NCBI GenBank assembly: GCA_959602645.1
Contig: CAUGTZ010000008.1
Span: 45,617-109,616, forward strand
Source: an uncultured Collinsella sp.
Lineage (GTDB): Bacteria; Actinomycetota; Coriobacteriia; Coriobacteriales; Coriobacteriaceae
Direction of reading: 5' to 3'
DNA length: 64,000 bases
In this document: in pieces, positions 32,797-42,124 of the stretch
Layout of the letters: every line of letters begins with the position of its first letter
Position numbering within the stretch: the first letter of the stretch is position 1
Program-made: the position numbers and the translations under genes
Notes under the pieces: generated by a model
Seen by the model: the letters and a program-made list of their open reading frames with translations, nothing else
Told to the model about the DNA's origin: nothing
Database searches by the model: none

Positions 32797-33840
32797 CTAC
32801 TCAAAGTATTGGAATTTGTTGGTCGAGAAGGCAAACGTGACGACGAAGCCTTCGCCGGGCTCGGATGCCGCGGTGACATCGATACCCATCTTGGAGCACA
32901 GACGCGCCACCAGGTAGAGGCCAATGCCCGTTGCGCGCTTGGTGGTGCGGCCGTTGTCGCCGGTAAAGCCCTTCTCGAATACGTGCGGCAGGTCGGCCGC
33001 GCTCACGCCGCAGCCGTTGTCCGCGACGGTGAGCTCGATGCGTTCGCTCGCCAGGCCCTCGTCCAGCAACGCGCCCGAAAACACGATCTTTGCGCCGTCC
33101 TCGCGCGCATATTTAATGCTGTTCTGAATGAGCTGGCCCAGAATAAACTCGAGCCACTTCTCGTCGGTAAAGACCTCAAAGTCGAGGTTCTCGCACACCG
33201 GGGCCACGTGCGCCGCGATGAGCTCGCGCGCGTTGGCCTTAATCGCGCCCGTCACCAAGGTCTTGAGATCCCAGCGGCGAATCAGGTAGTCGCGCTCCAC
33301 GACTTCCGAACGCGCGTAGTACAGCGCCTGGTCGATATAGCGCTCCACGCGAGCCAACTCACGGCCCAGGTCATCCACACGAGACAGGTCGTCTTCGCTG
33401 CCATCCAGGTTTTCCAAAATTAGATGAGCCGCCGCCAGGGGCAGTTTGGCCTCGTGGACCCAGCTCTCGATATAGTCGCGATAGTCATCGGTCTGACGCC
33501 GGCCTTCGGCAACCTCGTCGCAAGCGGCTTTGCCCACCCGGCGCAAGACCTCGTACTCGAGCTCGCCCTCGGCATAGGTCGGGCATTGCACCATCTCCTG
33601 CACCCATGCGGGGCTCTCGAGCTCCTCGGCCGCGCGCTCCAGCTGACGCAGAAAACGGCGGCGACGCGCGTACTCGACCACGATGCCGAGCATACCAAAG
33701 ATAAAGGACACGCCGACCGCCACGACCACAATAGAAACGGGTGCACCGGCGACCGTCAGCACAAAGCAGCTCAGCAGCACGCCGCACGTCCACACGGCGA
33801 CGGGAAGCAGCGCATCTTTAAAGAATTTGCCAAACGACAT
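32797..33840 (-). CDS. Sensor histidine kinase, BceS-like
   Basis: 347 aa. Two close N-terminal membrane helices (about 10-60) with almost no extracellular loop, then a cytoplasmic kinase. The H box is WVHEAKLPLAAA (His near 128), the N box LIQNSIKYA, and the G boxes DNGCGV and TGIGLYL. This architecture is that of intramembrane-sensing kinases such as BceS, which usually detect peptide antibiotics through a partner ABC transporter. No such transporter is adjacent. It is downstream of its response regulator, 9 bp apart. Confidence 0.9.
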   Translation of the reverse strand: MSFGKFFKDALLPVAVWTCGVLLSCFVLTVAGAPVSIVVVAVGVSFIFGMLGIVVEYARRRRFLRQLERAAEELESPAWVQEMVQCPTYAEGELEYEVLRRVGKAACDEVAEGRRQTDDYRDYIESWVHEAKLPLAAAHLILENLDGSEDDLSRVDDLGRELARVERYIDQALYYARSEVVERDYLIRRWDLKTLVTGAIKANARELIAAHVAPVCENLDFEVFTDEKWLEFILGQLIQNSIKYAREDGAKIVFSGALLDEGLASERIELTVADNGCGVSAADLPHVFEKGFTGDNGRTTKRATGIGLYLVARLCSKMGIDVTAASEPGEGFVVTFAFSTNKFQYFE

Positions 33841-33849
33841 AGCCGGCCC

Positions 33850-34521
33850 CTAGACCGAATAGCCTTGGCCGCGATGCGTCGTCAAATACCCCTTGATGCC
33901 GATTTTTTCGAGCGTGGTGCGCAGGCGGTTGATGTTGACGGTGAGCGTATTGTCGTCCACGAAGGCGTCGGAGTCCCACAGGTCCTGCATGATGGCCGAG
34001 CGCGAAACAATCTTGCCCGCGCGGCTCAGAAGCAGTGAGAGGATACGCAGTTCGTTTTTGGTGAGCTCGGTGCTAGTGCCGGTTTGCGTGTTGGTGACCA
34101 TTGAGCGGGCGAGGTCGAGCTCCAGCCCCTTGTGGACAAGTGTACTGCGCTCGCCTGCCGCCGCGGTGCGACGCAGCAGTGCGTTGATGCGCGCCACAAG
34201 CACGCGCGCGCTGTAGGGCTTGGGAACAAAGTCGTCCGCGCCGAGCGTCATGGCCATGACCTCGTCGATCTCGGTCGTGCGCGACGTGAGAACGATGATG
34301 GGGACCTCGGATTCGCGACGGACCTCATGGCAGATGTGCTGGCCGTCTTTGACGGGAAGCGTGAGGTCGAGCAGCACCAGGTCGGGTGCGGCGGCGAGAA
34401 TATCGCGCGAGACATGCTCAAACGATTCGCAGGCCTCGATTTCAAACCCAGCGCGGGCAAGGATGTCGACAAGCTCACGACGAATGGGCTCGTCGTCCTC
34501 AACGATATAGATTAGCGCCAT
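33850..34521 (-). CDS. OmpR-family response regulator
   Basis: 223 aa from the ATG at 34519-34521. The receiver domain begins ALIYIVEDDEPIRRE, with phospho-acceptor Asp in LVLLDLTLP (near residue 50) and the conserved Lys in FVPKPY. A winged-helix output domain occupies the C-terminal 95 residues (TKNELRILSLLLSRAG and LTVNINRLRTTLEKIG). It controls genes together with the following histidine kinase. The promoter region contains no obvious operator. Confidence 0.93.
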   Translation of the reverse strand: MALIYIVEDDEPIRRELVDILARAGFEIEACESFEHVSRDILAAAPDLVLLDLTLPVKDGQHICHEVRRESEVPIIVLTSRTTEIDEVMAMTLGADDFVPKPYSARVLVARINALLRRTAAAGERSTLVHKGLELDLARSMVTNTQTGTSTELTKNELRILSLLLSRAGKIVSRSAIMQDLWDSDAFVDDNTLTVNINRLRTTLEKIGIKGYLTTHRGQGYSV

Positions 34522-34662
34522 GGATTCCGCTCCCCTCTTGATTGTCTTGCCACCATTATGGCTGCGAAACTGCAGGTGCGCGCCACGCACGTCGCCAAGG
34601 TGACAGAACTGTTCGCGAGCGGGGGCGTTTTGTCCGCCTCGCACTCGCAGCGGTGGCGGGAA

Positions 34663-34700
34663 CCAAAATGATTCTTTAATCCCCGTCCCAGAATAATCAT
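34663..34700. repeat. Hairpin repeat with GGGACG loop, AAATGATT stem
   Basis: AATGATT and AATCATTT pair around a loop with CCCCGTCCC (GGGACGGGG on the other strand). It abuts the stop of the 34701-35432 gene and may double as its transcript end. It belongs to the same stem-variable, loop-constant group as the units near 6638 and 14137. Confidence 0.6.
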
Positions 34701-35432
34701 TTAGCGGCGGGCGCGAAGCTTTTCGTAGCCGTCGGCAAAGAAGGCGACCGTCGCGGCATCAGACTCGGCGGCGTCGGCGTCGGTGGCAGGCACCACGCCG
34801 TGCTCGTCGCTTACCAGGAACAAGGCGCCCTTGAGCTGTGCGGGAATGTCCACGCGCGTGACCGGGATGCCCTTGGTCTGGGCCAGCTGCTCTATGAGCG
34901 TCGCCGTGCCACACAGGCACTCGTCCGCCGGCGCCACAAAGGCCAGCTCGCCGTTGTTGACGGCAGCGAGCAGCTCGGGCGCCACGCCGGTTTCGTCGGC
35001 CTCGGAGCGGGCCTCGGCGGAGCGGGCACGCAGCGCCTTGGCCGAAGTATCGGCCAGCGGCTCGTACTCACCCACCGTCATGGCGGCATTGCCGTTAACG
35101 TCGATCACCAGCATGAGCACGCCGTCGTGCGCGGTGTAATCGCCCTCGGCAAGCGACCACTCAACGTGCTGCTTGGCCCAGCTGAGCATGTTATGGGTAA
35201 GCGGCTCGCCCTGCACCAAGCGCTCGGACAGCGCGCGAATGTGACGGTTGAGCATGGGCACCTTTTTGTTGGACATGCGCCAACGGCAGATAAGCGCGGG
35301 CTTGTCGAGCGTAAACTTCTCGACCGCCTCCTGATTGGCGCAAAAGTCCTCGTACGCACGCCGGTCCTCGGCATTGCCAAACAGCTCTGCATCATCAATC
35401 TGGGGCATGGTCATACCTTTCGTGTTAGTCAT
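34701..35432 (-). CDS. Hypothetical cytoplasmic protein
   Basis: 243 aa. No signal or membrane segment. Two halves are visible: an N-terminal part with MSNKKVPMLNRHIRALSERL, and a C-terminal part (ELAFVAPADECLCGTATLIE and GALFLVSDEHGVVPA) that loosely resembles the SseB-type fold. I cannot assign a function. Start choice is uncertain: ATG at 35430-35432 with GAGGA upstream, or eight codons later (MPQIDDAEL) with AAAGG upstream. It stands alone between a terminator and the two-component pair. Confidence 0.65.
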   Translation of the reverse strand: MTNTKGMTMPQIDDAELFGNAEDRRAYEDFCANQEAVEKFTLDKPALICRWRMSNKKVPMLNRHIRALSERLVQGEPLTHNMLSWAKQHVEWSLAEGDYTAHDGVLMLVIDVNGNAAMTVGEYEPLADTSAKALRARSAEARSEADETGVAPELLAAVNNGELAFVAPADECLCGTATLIEQLAQTKGIPVTRVDIPAQLKGALFLVSDEHGVVPATDADAAESDAATVAFFADGYEKLRARR

Positions 35433-35448
35433 TCCGTCCTCTTATACC

Positions 35449-35484
35449 AAAAAGACGGCCCTCCAAACGGAGCGGCCGTCTTTT
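35449..35484 (-). terminator. Bidirectional terminator
   Basis: AAAAGACGGCC and GGCCGTCTTTT arms with an inner CTCC/GGAG extension. On the minus strand it ends transcripts arriving from purH, and the gene at 34701 starts after it. Confidence 0.85.
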
Positions 35485-35524
35485 GCAGAGATTATTTTGA
35501 CGATATGGTCAGGCGACCGATCAA

Positions 35525-35554
35525 CTTAATGGGATAGAACAACATCCCATTAAG
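35525..35554. repeat. Perfect 11-bp hairpin near purH 3' end
   Basis: CTTAATGGGAT (35525-35535) and ATCCCATTAAG (35544-35554) with an 8-nt loop. It adjoins the larger palindrome at 35553-35655. Confidence 0.65.
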
Positions 35555-35655
35555 GGTTTTCCAAGTGCCCGAGATTGCCCCGAAAGAGGAGCGCCGCGTA
35601 CTAAATGTACGCAAGCGACGGTTTGAGGGGCAAGGTCGGGTGCTTGGGAAAGCCC
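35553..35655. repeat. Long palindrome abutting purH stop codon
   Basis: Imperfect 29-30 nt arms (35553-35581 and 35627-35655) enclose a 45-nt core with a GCGTAC-TAAAT-GTACGC tip. On the minus strand the tip reads ACATTTAGT, close to the ACATTAAGT tip of the cruciform elements A and B. Its last base coincides with the purH TAG. Confidence 0.7.
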
Positions 35656-37262
35656 TAGTGCCTAAAATGCCTGGCACCCGTGAAGACCATCGCAATACCA
35701 TGCTCGTTGCAGGCCTGGATGCTCTCGTCATCGCGCTTGGAGCCGCCGGGCTGGATGATGCAGGTCACGCCGTGTGCGGCAAGCACGTCGACGTTGTCGC
35801 GGAACGGGAAGAACGCGTCGCTTGCGCAGGCAAAGCCGCCCTTCTCCACGCCCTCGCGCTCGCAGAAGTCCTCGGCGCGCTCGCAGGCAAGCAGCGCAGA
35901 GTCAACGCGGTTGGGCTGACCGGGGCCCATGCCAATGCCGGCCTTGCCCTTGGAGACCAGGATGGCGTTGGACTTGACGCCCTTGCAGACCTTCCAGGCA
36001 AACTCGAGCTCGGCCATCTCAGCGTCGGTGGGCTTGCGATCGGTGGGGAACGTAAAGGTCGCGGGATCCTCGGTCACGTGGTCAACTTCCTGCACCAGCA
36101 TGCCGCCGTCGATGGAGCGCAGCTCCACCTGGGCGCCGTGGTCCACGCCGCCGGTAGCCAGCACGCGCAGGTTGGGACGCTTAGCCATGCGTTCGAGTGC
36201 CTCATCGGTGTAGCTCGGGGCGATGATGACCTCGACGAACTGCTTGTTCTGATCGGCAAAGTGCTCAACCAGCTCAAAGGGAACCTCACGGTTGCAGGCG
36301 ATGATGCCGCCGAAGGCGCTCTTGGGATCGCAGGCAAAAGCGCGGTCGTAGGCGGCCGTGATGTCCTCGGCAACGGCGGAACCGCAGGGGTTCTGATGCT
36401 TGAGGATCACGCAGGCCGGCTCGTCGAACTCGCGGACCAGGTTCCAAGCGGCATCGGCGTCCAGATAGTTGTTGTAGCTGAGCGGCTTGCCCTGGATCTG
36501 CTCGGAGCCCACAAGCGGGAACTGAGAGCTCGCGGTGTTCTCGCAGCCCTCGGCAAAGCGGTAGACCGTAGCCTTTTGCTGAGGATTCTCACCATAGCGC
36601 AGGTCGTCGACCTTCTCCAGCGAGATCTCGAGCTTGGCAGAGGTGTCCGCCACGTCGCTTGCCTGAGCGGCAAGCCAACGGGAGATAGCCGTGTCGTAGG
36701 CGGCGGTAGTCTGGTAGACCTTCACCTGCAGGCGGCGACGGGTGGAAAGCGTGGTGCAGCCACCGGTCTCGCGCATCTCGGCCAGGACGGCATCATAGTC
36801 GGCCGGGTCAGAGATGACGGTAACGCTCGCGGCGTTCTTGGCGGCAGAGCGCAGCATGGAGGGACCACCGATGTCGATGTGCTCGATGGCATCCGCAAAG
36901 GTGACCTCGGGGTTGGCGACGGTCTTCTCGAACTCGTACAGGTTGACGACGACCAGGTCGATTAGCTTAATGCCGTGCTGAGCGGCTTCCTGCATGTGCT
37001 GCTCGGAATCGCGACGGGCCAGCAGCGCGCCGTGAACCTTGGGATGCAGCGTCTTGACGCGGCCGTCCATCATCTCGGGATAGCCCGTGAACTCCTCGAT
37101 GGGGGTTACGGGAACGCCCGCGTCCTCGATGGCACGAGCCGTGCCGCCCGTAGAGATGATCTCGACGCCAAAGTCGTCAACCAGCGTCCGTGCGAAATCG
37201 ACGACGCCCGTCTTATCGGTAACCGAGATCAACGCGCGTGCGATCTTCACATCAGATCCCAT
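35655..37262 (-). CDS. purH: Bifunctional PurH (AICAR transformylase/IMP cyclohydrolase)
   Basis: 535 aa, the expected length. The N-terminal IMP cyclohydrolase (MGS-like) domain shows [15 protein letters not shown] and [14 protein letters not shown]. The transformylase domain contains [11 protein letters not shown], the catalytic KHQNPCG (Lys-His) and PFRDNVD. It performs the last two steps of purine synthesis. AGGAGG precedes the ATG. It is the only purine gene in view; the 37263-37538 gap upstream holds no recognised riboswitch. Confidence 0.97.
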   Translation of the reverse strand: MGSDVKIARALISVTDKTGVVDFARTLVDDFGVEIISTGGTARAIEDAGVPVTPIEEFTGYPEMMDGRVKTLHPKVHGALLARRDSEQHMQEAAQHGIKLIDLVVVNLYEFEKTVANPEVTFADAIEHIDIGGPSMLRSAAKNAASVTVISDPADYDAVLAEMRETGGCTTLSTRRRLQVKVYQTTAAYDTAISRWLAAQASDVADTSAKLEISLEKVDDLRYGENPQQKATVYRFAEGCENTASSQFPLVGSEQIQGKPLSYNNYLDADAAWNLVREFDEPACVILKHQNPCGSAVAEDITAAYDRAFACDPKSAFGGIIACNREVPFELVEHFADQNKQFVEVIIAPSYTDEALERMAKRPNLRVLATGGVDHGAQVELRSIDGGMLVQEVDHVTEDPATFTFPTDRKPTDAEMAELEFAWKVCKGVKSNAILVSKGKAGIGMGPGQPNRVDSALLACERAEDFCEREGVEKGGFACASDAFFPFRDNVDVLAAHGVTCIIQPGGSKRDDESIQACNEHGIAMVFTGARHFRH

Positions 37263-37538
37263 GCAGTCCTCCTGTCTGGTACGCCGCCGTGCTCTGTGAG
37301 TCGGTGATACGTCGATCTGCAGCGCTCGCGCAGCGGCATTGAAAATACTGATTCAATGTAGCGCATCGAGCGCGACGTTGCATCCCGCAACGCACGGCTG
37401 TGCAGAAAAAGTTTACGAGCGGGGGGATGGGCACGGCACCGGGCACGGTGAGTTCATGGAACACAGGGGCACCATAATTAGATGCCAATGGCGTGGTAGA
37501 ACTGTGCTCGATATGCATCCGCAAAAGAAAGAGGCACC

Positions 37539-38180
37539 ATGGTCTCGCGGGTTCTCTACCGACCGTTTGATACCGAAGACTTCGACGCCATCGCGCTGAT
37601 TCTGCAGCAGCTTTGGCATAACAATTCGGATAACGATGAGTACAACCGCCTCGAGGCCGCGTGCGACCTTGCCTACTGCCTTTCGTCGTCGACGTTTTCG
37701 CAGGTTGCGGTGATTGACGGTCAGGCGCGTGGCATTTCGCTCGCGCGTGCGGGACAGAGCTCCGGCGCCACCGTTAAGGAACACTGGATGGATACCGAAC
37801 GCGCGCTGCTATCGCAGATGCGTGAGCTGGAGCCCGATGCCTGCGCCGAGTATCTCTCGTTTGTACGCGCAACCATCCGAACCAACAACCGCCTGCTCGA
37901 GAGCAGCCCGTTGCCGCACGACAACGAAGTCACGCTGCTCGCCGTCGATCCCGATGTCCACGGCCTGGGTGTAGGCTCAGTGTTGCTCGATGCCGCGGTC
38001 TCGTACCTGTCCTCGCGCGGGGCGACAAGGGCGCACCTGTACACCGACTCCAACTGCTCGTGGAAGTTCTACGAGTTGCACGGCTTTAAGCGCACGGCCA
38101 CGCACCGCGCCAACCGCGAAGAGCGTCGTCACGACATGCCGCGCGAAAGCTATCTCTACGAACTCGACCTAACAGCCTAG
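37539..38180 (+). CDS. GNAT-family N-acetyltransferase
   Basis: 213 aa. Motif A with the acetyl-CoA pyrophosphate loop is VTLLAVDPDVHGLGVGSVLL (residues about 130-149); motif B follows as HLYTDSNCSWKFYELHGFK. Substrate unknown. AAAGAAAGAGG precedes the ATG. Monocistronic, followed by repeat DNA. Confidence 0.85.
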   Translation: MVSRVLYRPFDTEDFDAIALILQQLWHNNSDNDEYNRLEAACDLAYCLSSSTFSQVAVIDGQARGISLARAGQSSGATVKEHWMDTERALLSQMRELEPDACAEYLSFVRATIRTNNRLLESSPLPHDNEVTLLAVDPDVHGLGVGSVLLDAAVSYLSSRGATRAHLYTDSNCSWKFYELHGFKRTATHRANREERRHDMPRESYLYELDLTA

Positions 38181-38197
38181 CCCAAGCAGCCACACCT

Positions 38198-38264
38198 GGT
38201 CATTTAAGAACGTCCCCAATGACTGATCCCCAACAACTAGTCATTTAAGTCTGTCCCCAATGAG
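38198..38264. repeat. Tandem pair of AGTCATT-stem hairpin repeats
   Basis: Two units (38198-38224 and 38239-38264), each with the TCATTTAAG and GTCCCCAATGA core of the 14137-14163 unit. Unit one carries the AACGTCCCC loop, unit two a TCTGTCCCC variant. Stem ends vary (GGTCATT and AATGAG). Confidence 0.75.
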
Positions 38265-38290
38265 TGGCCTAGGGGGTTTGTAGATAGCCT

Positions 38291-38518
38291 TGGTCAAAAA
38301 ACATCAAATATGAGTACTGTTACCTTTTTAGTAGCAGCGATTTGGGGCATTTTTGATGCTTATAGGCATGACGACCAGCTGCACGAGCTGACATAACTCC
38401 CCAAATGTTCAATAAAATGGGCTCCTAACGAGAAGTACTCTCATTAGGAGCCCATTATTATGTGCAAACATATGTGACCAACGCAGCAACAGTACTCATA
38501 TTTGGCATTTTTTGTCCA
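38291..38518. mobile_element. MITE-like inverted-repeat element, about 228 bp
   Basis: Terminal inverted repeats of about 31 bp (38291-38322 and 38488-38518) share the block CAAATATGAGTACTGTT exactly and the flanking TGG-CAAAAAA with a few differences. The interior contains a strong 13-bp hairpin (38416-38428 with 38444-38456). No ORF of substance is present. The layout is that of a non-autonomous palindromic element or structured repeat; the exact ends and any target duplication are not clear. Confidence 0.6.
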
Positions 38519-38632
38519 CTGTCCCTTGCGCGAAGGTCCGCAGCGGAAAGTTTGACCCGTTTCGATGCACAAAAATGGGATGAATCTTCCCTGGCAACCG
38601 CCCAGAAAGATCCACCCCAAAGCAAGCGCTCG

Positions 38633-40579
38633 CTAGAACGTTCCGCCGCCGCCTCCGCCGACGCCGCCACCGCCGCCACCGGAAAAGCCGCCACCGCTGC
38701 CGCCGCTCGAGCTATCGGAACTCGAAGCCAGCTCGCGGATGGTCTCGTGGTACACATCGTTGAACGAATCGAGCGGGGACTCGTTGCCGTAGTGATGGTA
38801 ATACCACCAGTAGCAGGGGTAGTTGTCGTAGAAATCGTCACTGTTGCGCAGGTCCGCAGGCACGGCTTCGGCCAGCTGTCGCAGCACTTCTTTCGAAACG
38901 CCCAGGGCAACGCCCATCACCAGCAACTTGTTCCACAAGATCAGGTCGCTGGGGACGGCCTCCTTCAGACGCGTAAAGTCCTCGAGCCAATGCTTGAGCG
39001 CCTTGCAGCGAGCCGCCACCTCGGCGCCCTCCGGCGTGTAGCGGCGGAAGGTGCAGCTCAGGACAAAGCCCACGATCGTGACGGGGATCGAGATCATAGC
39101 GGCACCGACGTTGGCGTCCGCAAAGTCGGTATAGATCAGAGAGCCCAGAATGCCAAAGACGATGATGATGCCGAGAACCAAGCCGGCAACCAGGGCGATG
39201 GTGCCGTCCGAGGCGATAAGCTCGCGCGTCTCCAGCTTGCCCTTAACCGTGCTTTGATAGTCCTCGAGCTTGTTGCCAACAGATTCAGTACGCTCGCTGG
39301 CATACTCCTCCAGCTCGCTAAACGTGCGTGAACGGACGCCGTCTTTATCGGGCTTAACGCCGGCGAAGAAGACCTTGAGCACATCGCGATCGATGCCGTC
39401 CTTCTTGGCAGCCTTCCAGGCCTCGTCGGTCACTGTGATGCGATACGTCTGCTCCTCTTTTTCGCGACGGAGCAGACCCTTCTTCTTGGTCTCGGTCGCT
39501 TCTTCCAGCTTGATCACGCGGTCGTCGGTCAGCTTCATCAGCGTGGCGATATATGCCTGATCGGGCACGTCGTTCCAGCTCATAAGAGTTGCAAGCACCG
39601 CGGGATGATCGGCGGAGGGCACATCGCGGAAGTACTCGTCCTGGAAGAGCGGCTTGGGCTTGGGCCTGCGCAGCTTGAGCATCACGATTACACCGGTATA
39701 GGCAACCGCCACAACAACACACACCACGGCAATCGCGCTGGCAACCGCACGCGCGTGCTCACGGCGGGCGTTAGCTTCGTCGGCCCATTCCTTCTCTTCG
39801 CTCAGGATCGTTGACATGCGCTCTTCGCCCGAAGCGGCAAGCTGCGGCACCCAGTCGCTAGGGAAGGCGATGCGTGCCTCGGCGAATTCGCCCTGGTGCA
39901 CGCAGGGAATGGTATAGGTGACCATGGGCTCGTCCGCATCGAGCGACACGTCGCCCGTCAGCGGGCCGTGGCCCCATGCGCGGAAGTTATCGCCCTTGAC
40001 GGCAGCCGTCCCGGCAGCGGCATTTGCAAAGTAGACCTCCATCTCGACGTCATCGGAGTCCGCCGACCAGCCGTCGCCGACGAATTTCCAGTAGAGCTCG
40101 GCGGTATCGGCCCAGTTCATAACCGCACCGGTCATGGAATAACTCACGTAGTAGATTGCGCTGTCGCCGCTCTCGTGAGGGCTGAACACCTTAATCTTTA
40201 CGCCGTCGTCGGACTGTTCCACCGTGTAAACGCCGTCGTCGCCTTTATTTGCGCTGTCGACCTTGTTAAACGCAGTGTCGTCTTCCTCGACGCTCAGCAC
40301 ATTGACGACCACCGAGCCGCCTTGCTGGTTAGAGCCTGTATTGATATCCCAATACACGCCGTTAATGTCATCGTCGAAATCGAACTGGCGTCCCTCGACA
40401 ACGGTCAGCGAGCCATCGGCCTCAACCGTGGCACCGATATAGGTTTGGCTCATGGAGTAGCCGTCGGCGTGCGCGACGGCAGGCAGCAGCAACAACGCAA
40501 GCGCGACGAGTGCGCAGACGGAAGCGAACCGCGCAAACAGGCGGCGCTGCCGACAGGGCTGGGCAACGGGGGCGTTCAT
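38633..40579 (-). CDS. DUF2207-type membrane protein with Gly-rich tail
   Basis: 648 aa from the ATG at 40577-40579 (GGA seven bases upstream). Signal peptide about residues 1-39 (ALVALALLLLPAVAHA then DGYS), so the large N-terminal domain (40-270) is extracellular. A helix near 285-310, a cytoplasmic region (GLLRREKEEQTYRITVTDEA) and two further helices near 455-505 follow, then a conserved block with HWLEDFTRLKEAVPSDLILW. It ends in GGGGG-rich repeats (about 620-648). This is the DUF2207 layout; function unknown. Confidence 0.85.
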   Translation of the reverse strand: MNAPVAQPCRQRRLFARFASVCALVALALLLLPAVAHADGYSMSQTYIGATVEADGSLTVVEGRQFDFDDDINGVYWDINTGSNQQGGSVVVNVLSVEEDDTAFNKVDSANKGDDGVYTVEQSDDGVKIKVFSPHESGDSAIYYVSYSMTGAVMNWADTAELYWKFVGDGWSADSDDVEMEVYFANAAAGTAAVKGDNFRAWGHGPLTGDVSLDADEPMVTYTIPCVHQGEFAEARIAFPSDWVPQLAASGEERMSTILSEEKEWADEANARREHARAVASAIAVVCVVVAVAYTGVIVMLKLRRPKPKPLFQDEYFRDVPSADHPAVLATLMSWNDVPDQAYIATLMKLTDDRVIKLEEATETKKKGLLRREKEEQTYRITVTDEAWKAAKKDGIDRDVLKVFFAGVKPDKDGVRSRTFSELEEYASERTESVGNKLEDYQSTVKGKLETRELIASDGTIALVAGLVLGIIIVFGILGSLIYTDFADANVGAAMISIPVTIVGFVLSCTFRRYTPEGAEVAARCKALKHWLEDFTRLKEAVPSDLILWNKLLVMGVALGVSKEVLRQLAEAVPADLRNSDDFYDNYPCYWWYYHHYGNESPLDSFNDVYHETIRELASSSDSSSGGSGGGFSGGGGGGVGGGGGGTF

Positions 40580-40693
40580 AGGCACATCCTTTGTCTGTGG
40601 TACCAGTAGCGTCATTGTCCCACGTTTGCGGGTTCATGTGACGAACATCTAAGTCAGCGGAGCGTCAAAACGGGACAAAAGTCACGCCCGCCG

Positions 40694-40724
40694 CCGGCAC
40701 CTGGTGACGTTCCCTATCTGCCGG
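40694..40724. repeat. CCGGCA-stem hairpin repeat
   Basis: CCGGCA (40694-40699) and TGCCGG (40719-40724) enclose a loop with GACGTTCCCTA, a variant of the loop found at 6638-6695 and 63103-63136. Confidence 0.65.
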
Positions 40725-40916
40725 TAATCTGGAACACTCCTTGGCATAGCCCGCTCCGGCAATAGATACCACTTCATAGCTCCATCACAGGTGTAGCGGC
40801 TTTGTGTGGGCGCGGCATTCGCTGATTGAGCCGCCAGTTGAGGGGCATAAAGCAGTTGAGCGAAAACGGTTTGCCCCTTTGCCGTCCGCTTGAGGATCAT
40901 GTCCCCCTTTTCCGCG

Positions 40917-40952
40917 GAAACCCCGGCAGTTGCGAAGAGCTGCCGGGGTTTC
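40917..40952. terminator. Strong intrinsic terminator-like hairpin
   Basis: GAAACCCCGGCAG (40917-40929) pairs exactly with CTGCCGGGGTTTC (40940-40952). It lies 340 bp from the nearest gene and may end an unannotated transcript in the 40730-40915 region. Confidence 0.75.
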
Positions 40953-41089
40953 TGTCGTTTGAGGGCTAGATTGATTGACGACGATTAAGGCGCCGAGCCG
41001 GTGGTCCGGCACGCGCAACGTGTGGCCGCGGCAACTTGCGAGCATCGACGACGCCTCCCCTCACCTCACCCCGCGCTATACTCGTCCGC

Positions 41090-42109
41090 ATGGATATCAA
41101 CGCATGCAACATAGCAACGCCCGCCGTGGCCACGTCGACGGCGACCAACAGCAAGCTCGTCCCCGCCCCCGCGCCTGTCGTGGGCCGTTTTGCCCCGTCA
41201 CCCTCGGGCCGCATGCACCTGGGCAACGTGTTCAGCTGCCTGTGCGCGTGGCTTTCGGCCCGCAGCCAGGGCGGCAGCATCGTGTTACGCATTGAGGACC
41301 TGGACGATCGCTGCAAGCGCCCCGAACTTGCCGCTCAATTGATTGACGACCTGGCCTGGCTGGGGCTGGAGTGGGACGAAGGCCCCTACTACCAGCACGA
41401 CCGCCTGGACTTGTACGAGGACGCCCTGCACCAGTTGCAATACGCCGGCCTCACCTATCCCTGCTTTTGCACACGCGCCGAGCTCCACGCCGCGAGTGCA
41501 CCGCACGCGAGCGACGGCACGCCCATCTACCGTGGCGCCTGCCGAAGTCTTTCGGCCGAGGAGGTGGCCCGCCGCAGCGCCCTGCGCGCGCCGGCCACAC
41601 GTCTGCGCGTGCCCACCGTCGACGACCTCGCAGACGACGTGATCGAATTTGTGGATCGCACGTACGGCGCCCAATGCGAAGCACTCGCCACCGAGTGCGG
41701 CGACTTTTTGGTGCGCCGCAGCGACGGCGTGTTTGCCTATCAGCTAGCCGTGGTGGTCGACGACGCTGCCATGGGCGTCACCGAGGTCGTGCGCGGATGC
41801 GACCTGCTGGGGTCCACGCCGCGCCAGATCTATCTGCAGCACCTGTTGGGACTGCCCACGCCGCACTACGCACATATTCCGCTGCTCATGGCACCGGACG
41901 GCCGCCGCCTTTCCAAACGAGACCGCGATCTGGACCTGGGCGAACTCCGCGCCCGCTTTGGCACGCCCGAAGCGCTGCTGGGTTGGCTCGCCGGACAAAC
42001 AGGCATCGCGCCGGGCACCACGCCGCGCTCTGCCGAGCAGCTGGTCGAGCATTTTAGCTGGGATGTTATCCGCAAGCACAGGGAGAACATTACCGTAACG
42101 GCTGAGTAA
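41090..42109 (+). CDS. gluQ: Glutamyl-Q tRNA(Asp) synthetase
   Basis: 339 aa from the ATG at 41090. It is a truncated GluRS-like class I synthetase without an anticodon-binding domain. The HIGH-like motif is PSPSGRMHLGN, the KMSKS-like motif GRRLSKRDRDL, and the zinc-binding residues appear in YPCFCTRAEL and IYRGACR, as in GluQ. It attaches glutamate to queuosine in the anticodon of tRNA-Asp. It carries an N-terminal extension of about 30 Ala/Thr/Pro residues. The length agrees with GluQ (about 290-310 aa plus extension). Confidence 0.9.
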   Translation: MDINACNIATPAVATSTATNSKLVPAPAPVVGRFAPSPSGRMHLGNVFSCLCAWLSARSQGGSIVLRIEDLDDRCKRPELAAQLIDDLAWLGLEWDEGPYYQHDRLDLYEDALHQLQYAGLTYPCFCTRAELHAASAPHASDGTPIYRGACRSLSAEEVARRSALRAPATRLRVPTVDDLADDVIEFVDRTYGAQCEALATECGDFLVRRSDGVFAYQLAVVVDDAAMGVTEVVRGCDLLGSTPRQIYLQHLLGLPTPHYAHIPLLMAPDGRRLSKRDRDLDLGELRARFGTPEALLGWLAGQTGIAPGTTPRSAEQLVEHFSWDVIRKHRENITVTAE

Positions 42110-42124
42110 TCAGGCACCCCACCC

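Larger units (their letters stand above)
40580..41089. other. 510-bp intergenic region, no gene supported
   Basis: Contents: a CCGGCA-stem hairpin unit (40694-40724), about 190 bp of sequence without a convincing frame (a minus-strand frame of 72 codons overlaps the repeat and was rejected), a strong terminator (40917-40952), and the short promoter region of the GluQ-type gene. The 40730-40915 stretch could hold a small RNA, as it has a GGGGC...GCCCC pairing, but nothing decisive is visible. Confidence 0.5.

Noticed and set aside
34701..35432. Aminotransferase class IV or SseB identification
   Set aside because: Only a vague resemblance; no PLP lysine or other catalytic motif was visible, so it is left hypothetical.
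35565..36965. 466-codon rightward frame antisense to purH
   Set aside because: Opposite PurH, which has a complete motif set; no ribosome site.
37263..37538. Purine riboswitch upstream of purH
   Set aside because: No conserved purine-aptamer stem-loop pattern could be seen in the 275-bp region.
40682..40900. 72-codon leftward frame in the DUF2207/GluQ gap
   Set aside because: It overlaps a hairpin repeat, has no family and no strong ribosome site; treated as noncoding.
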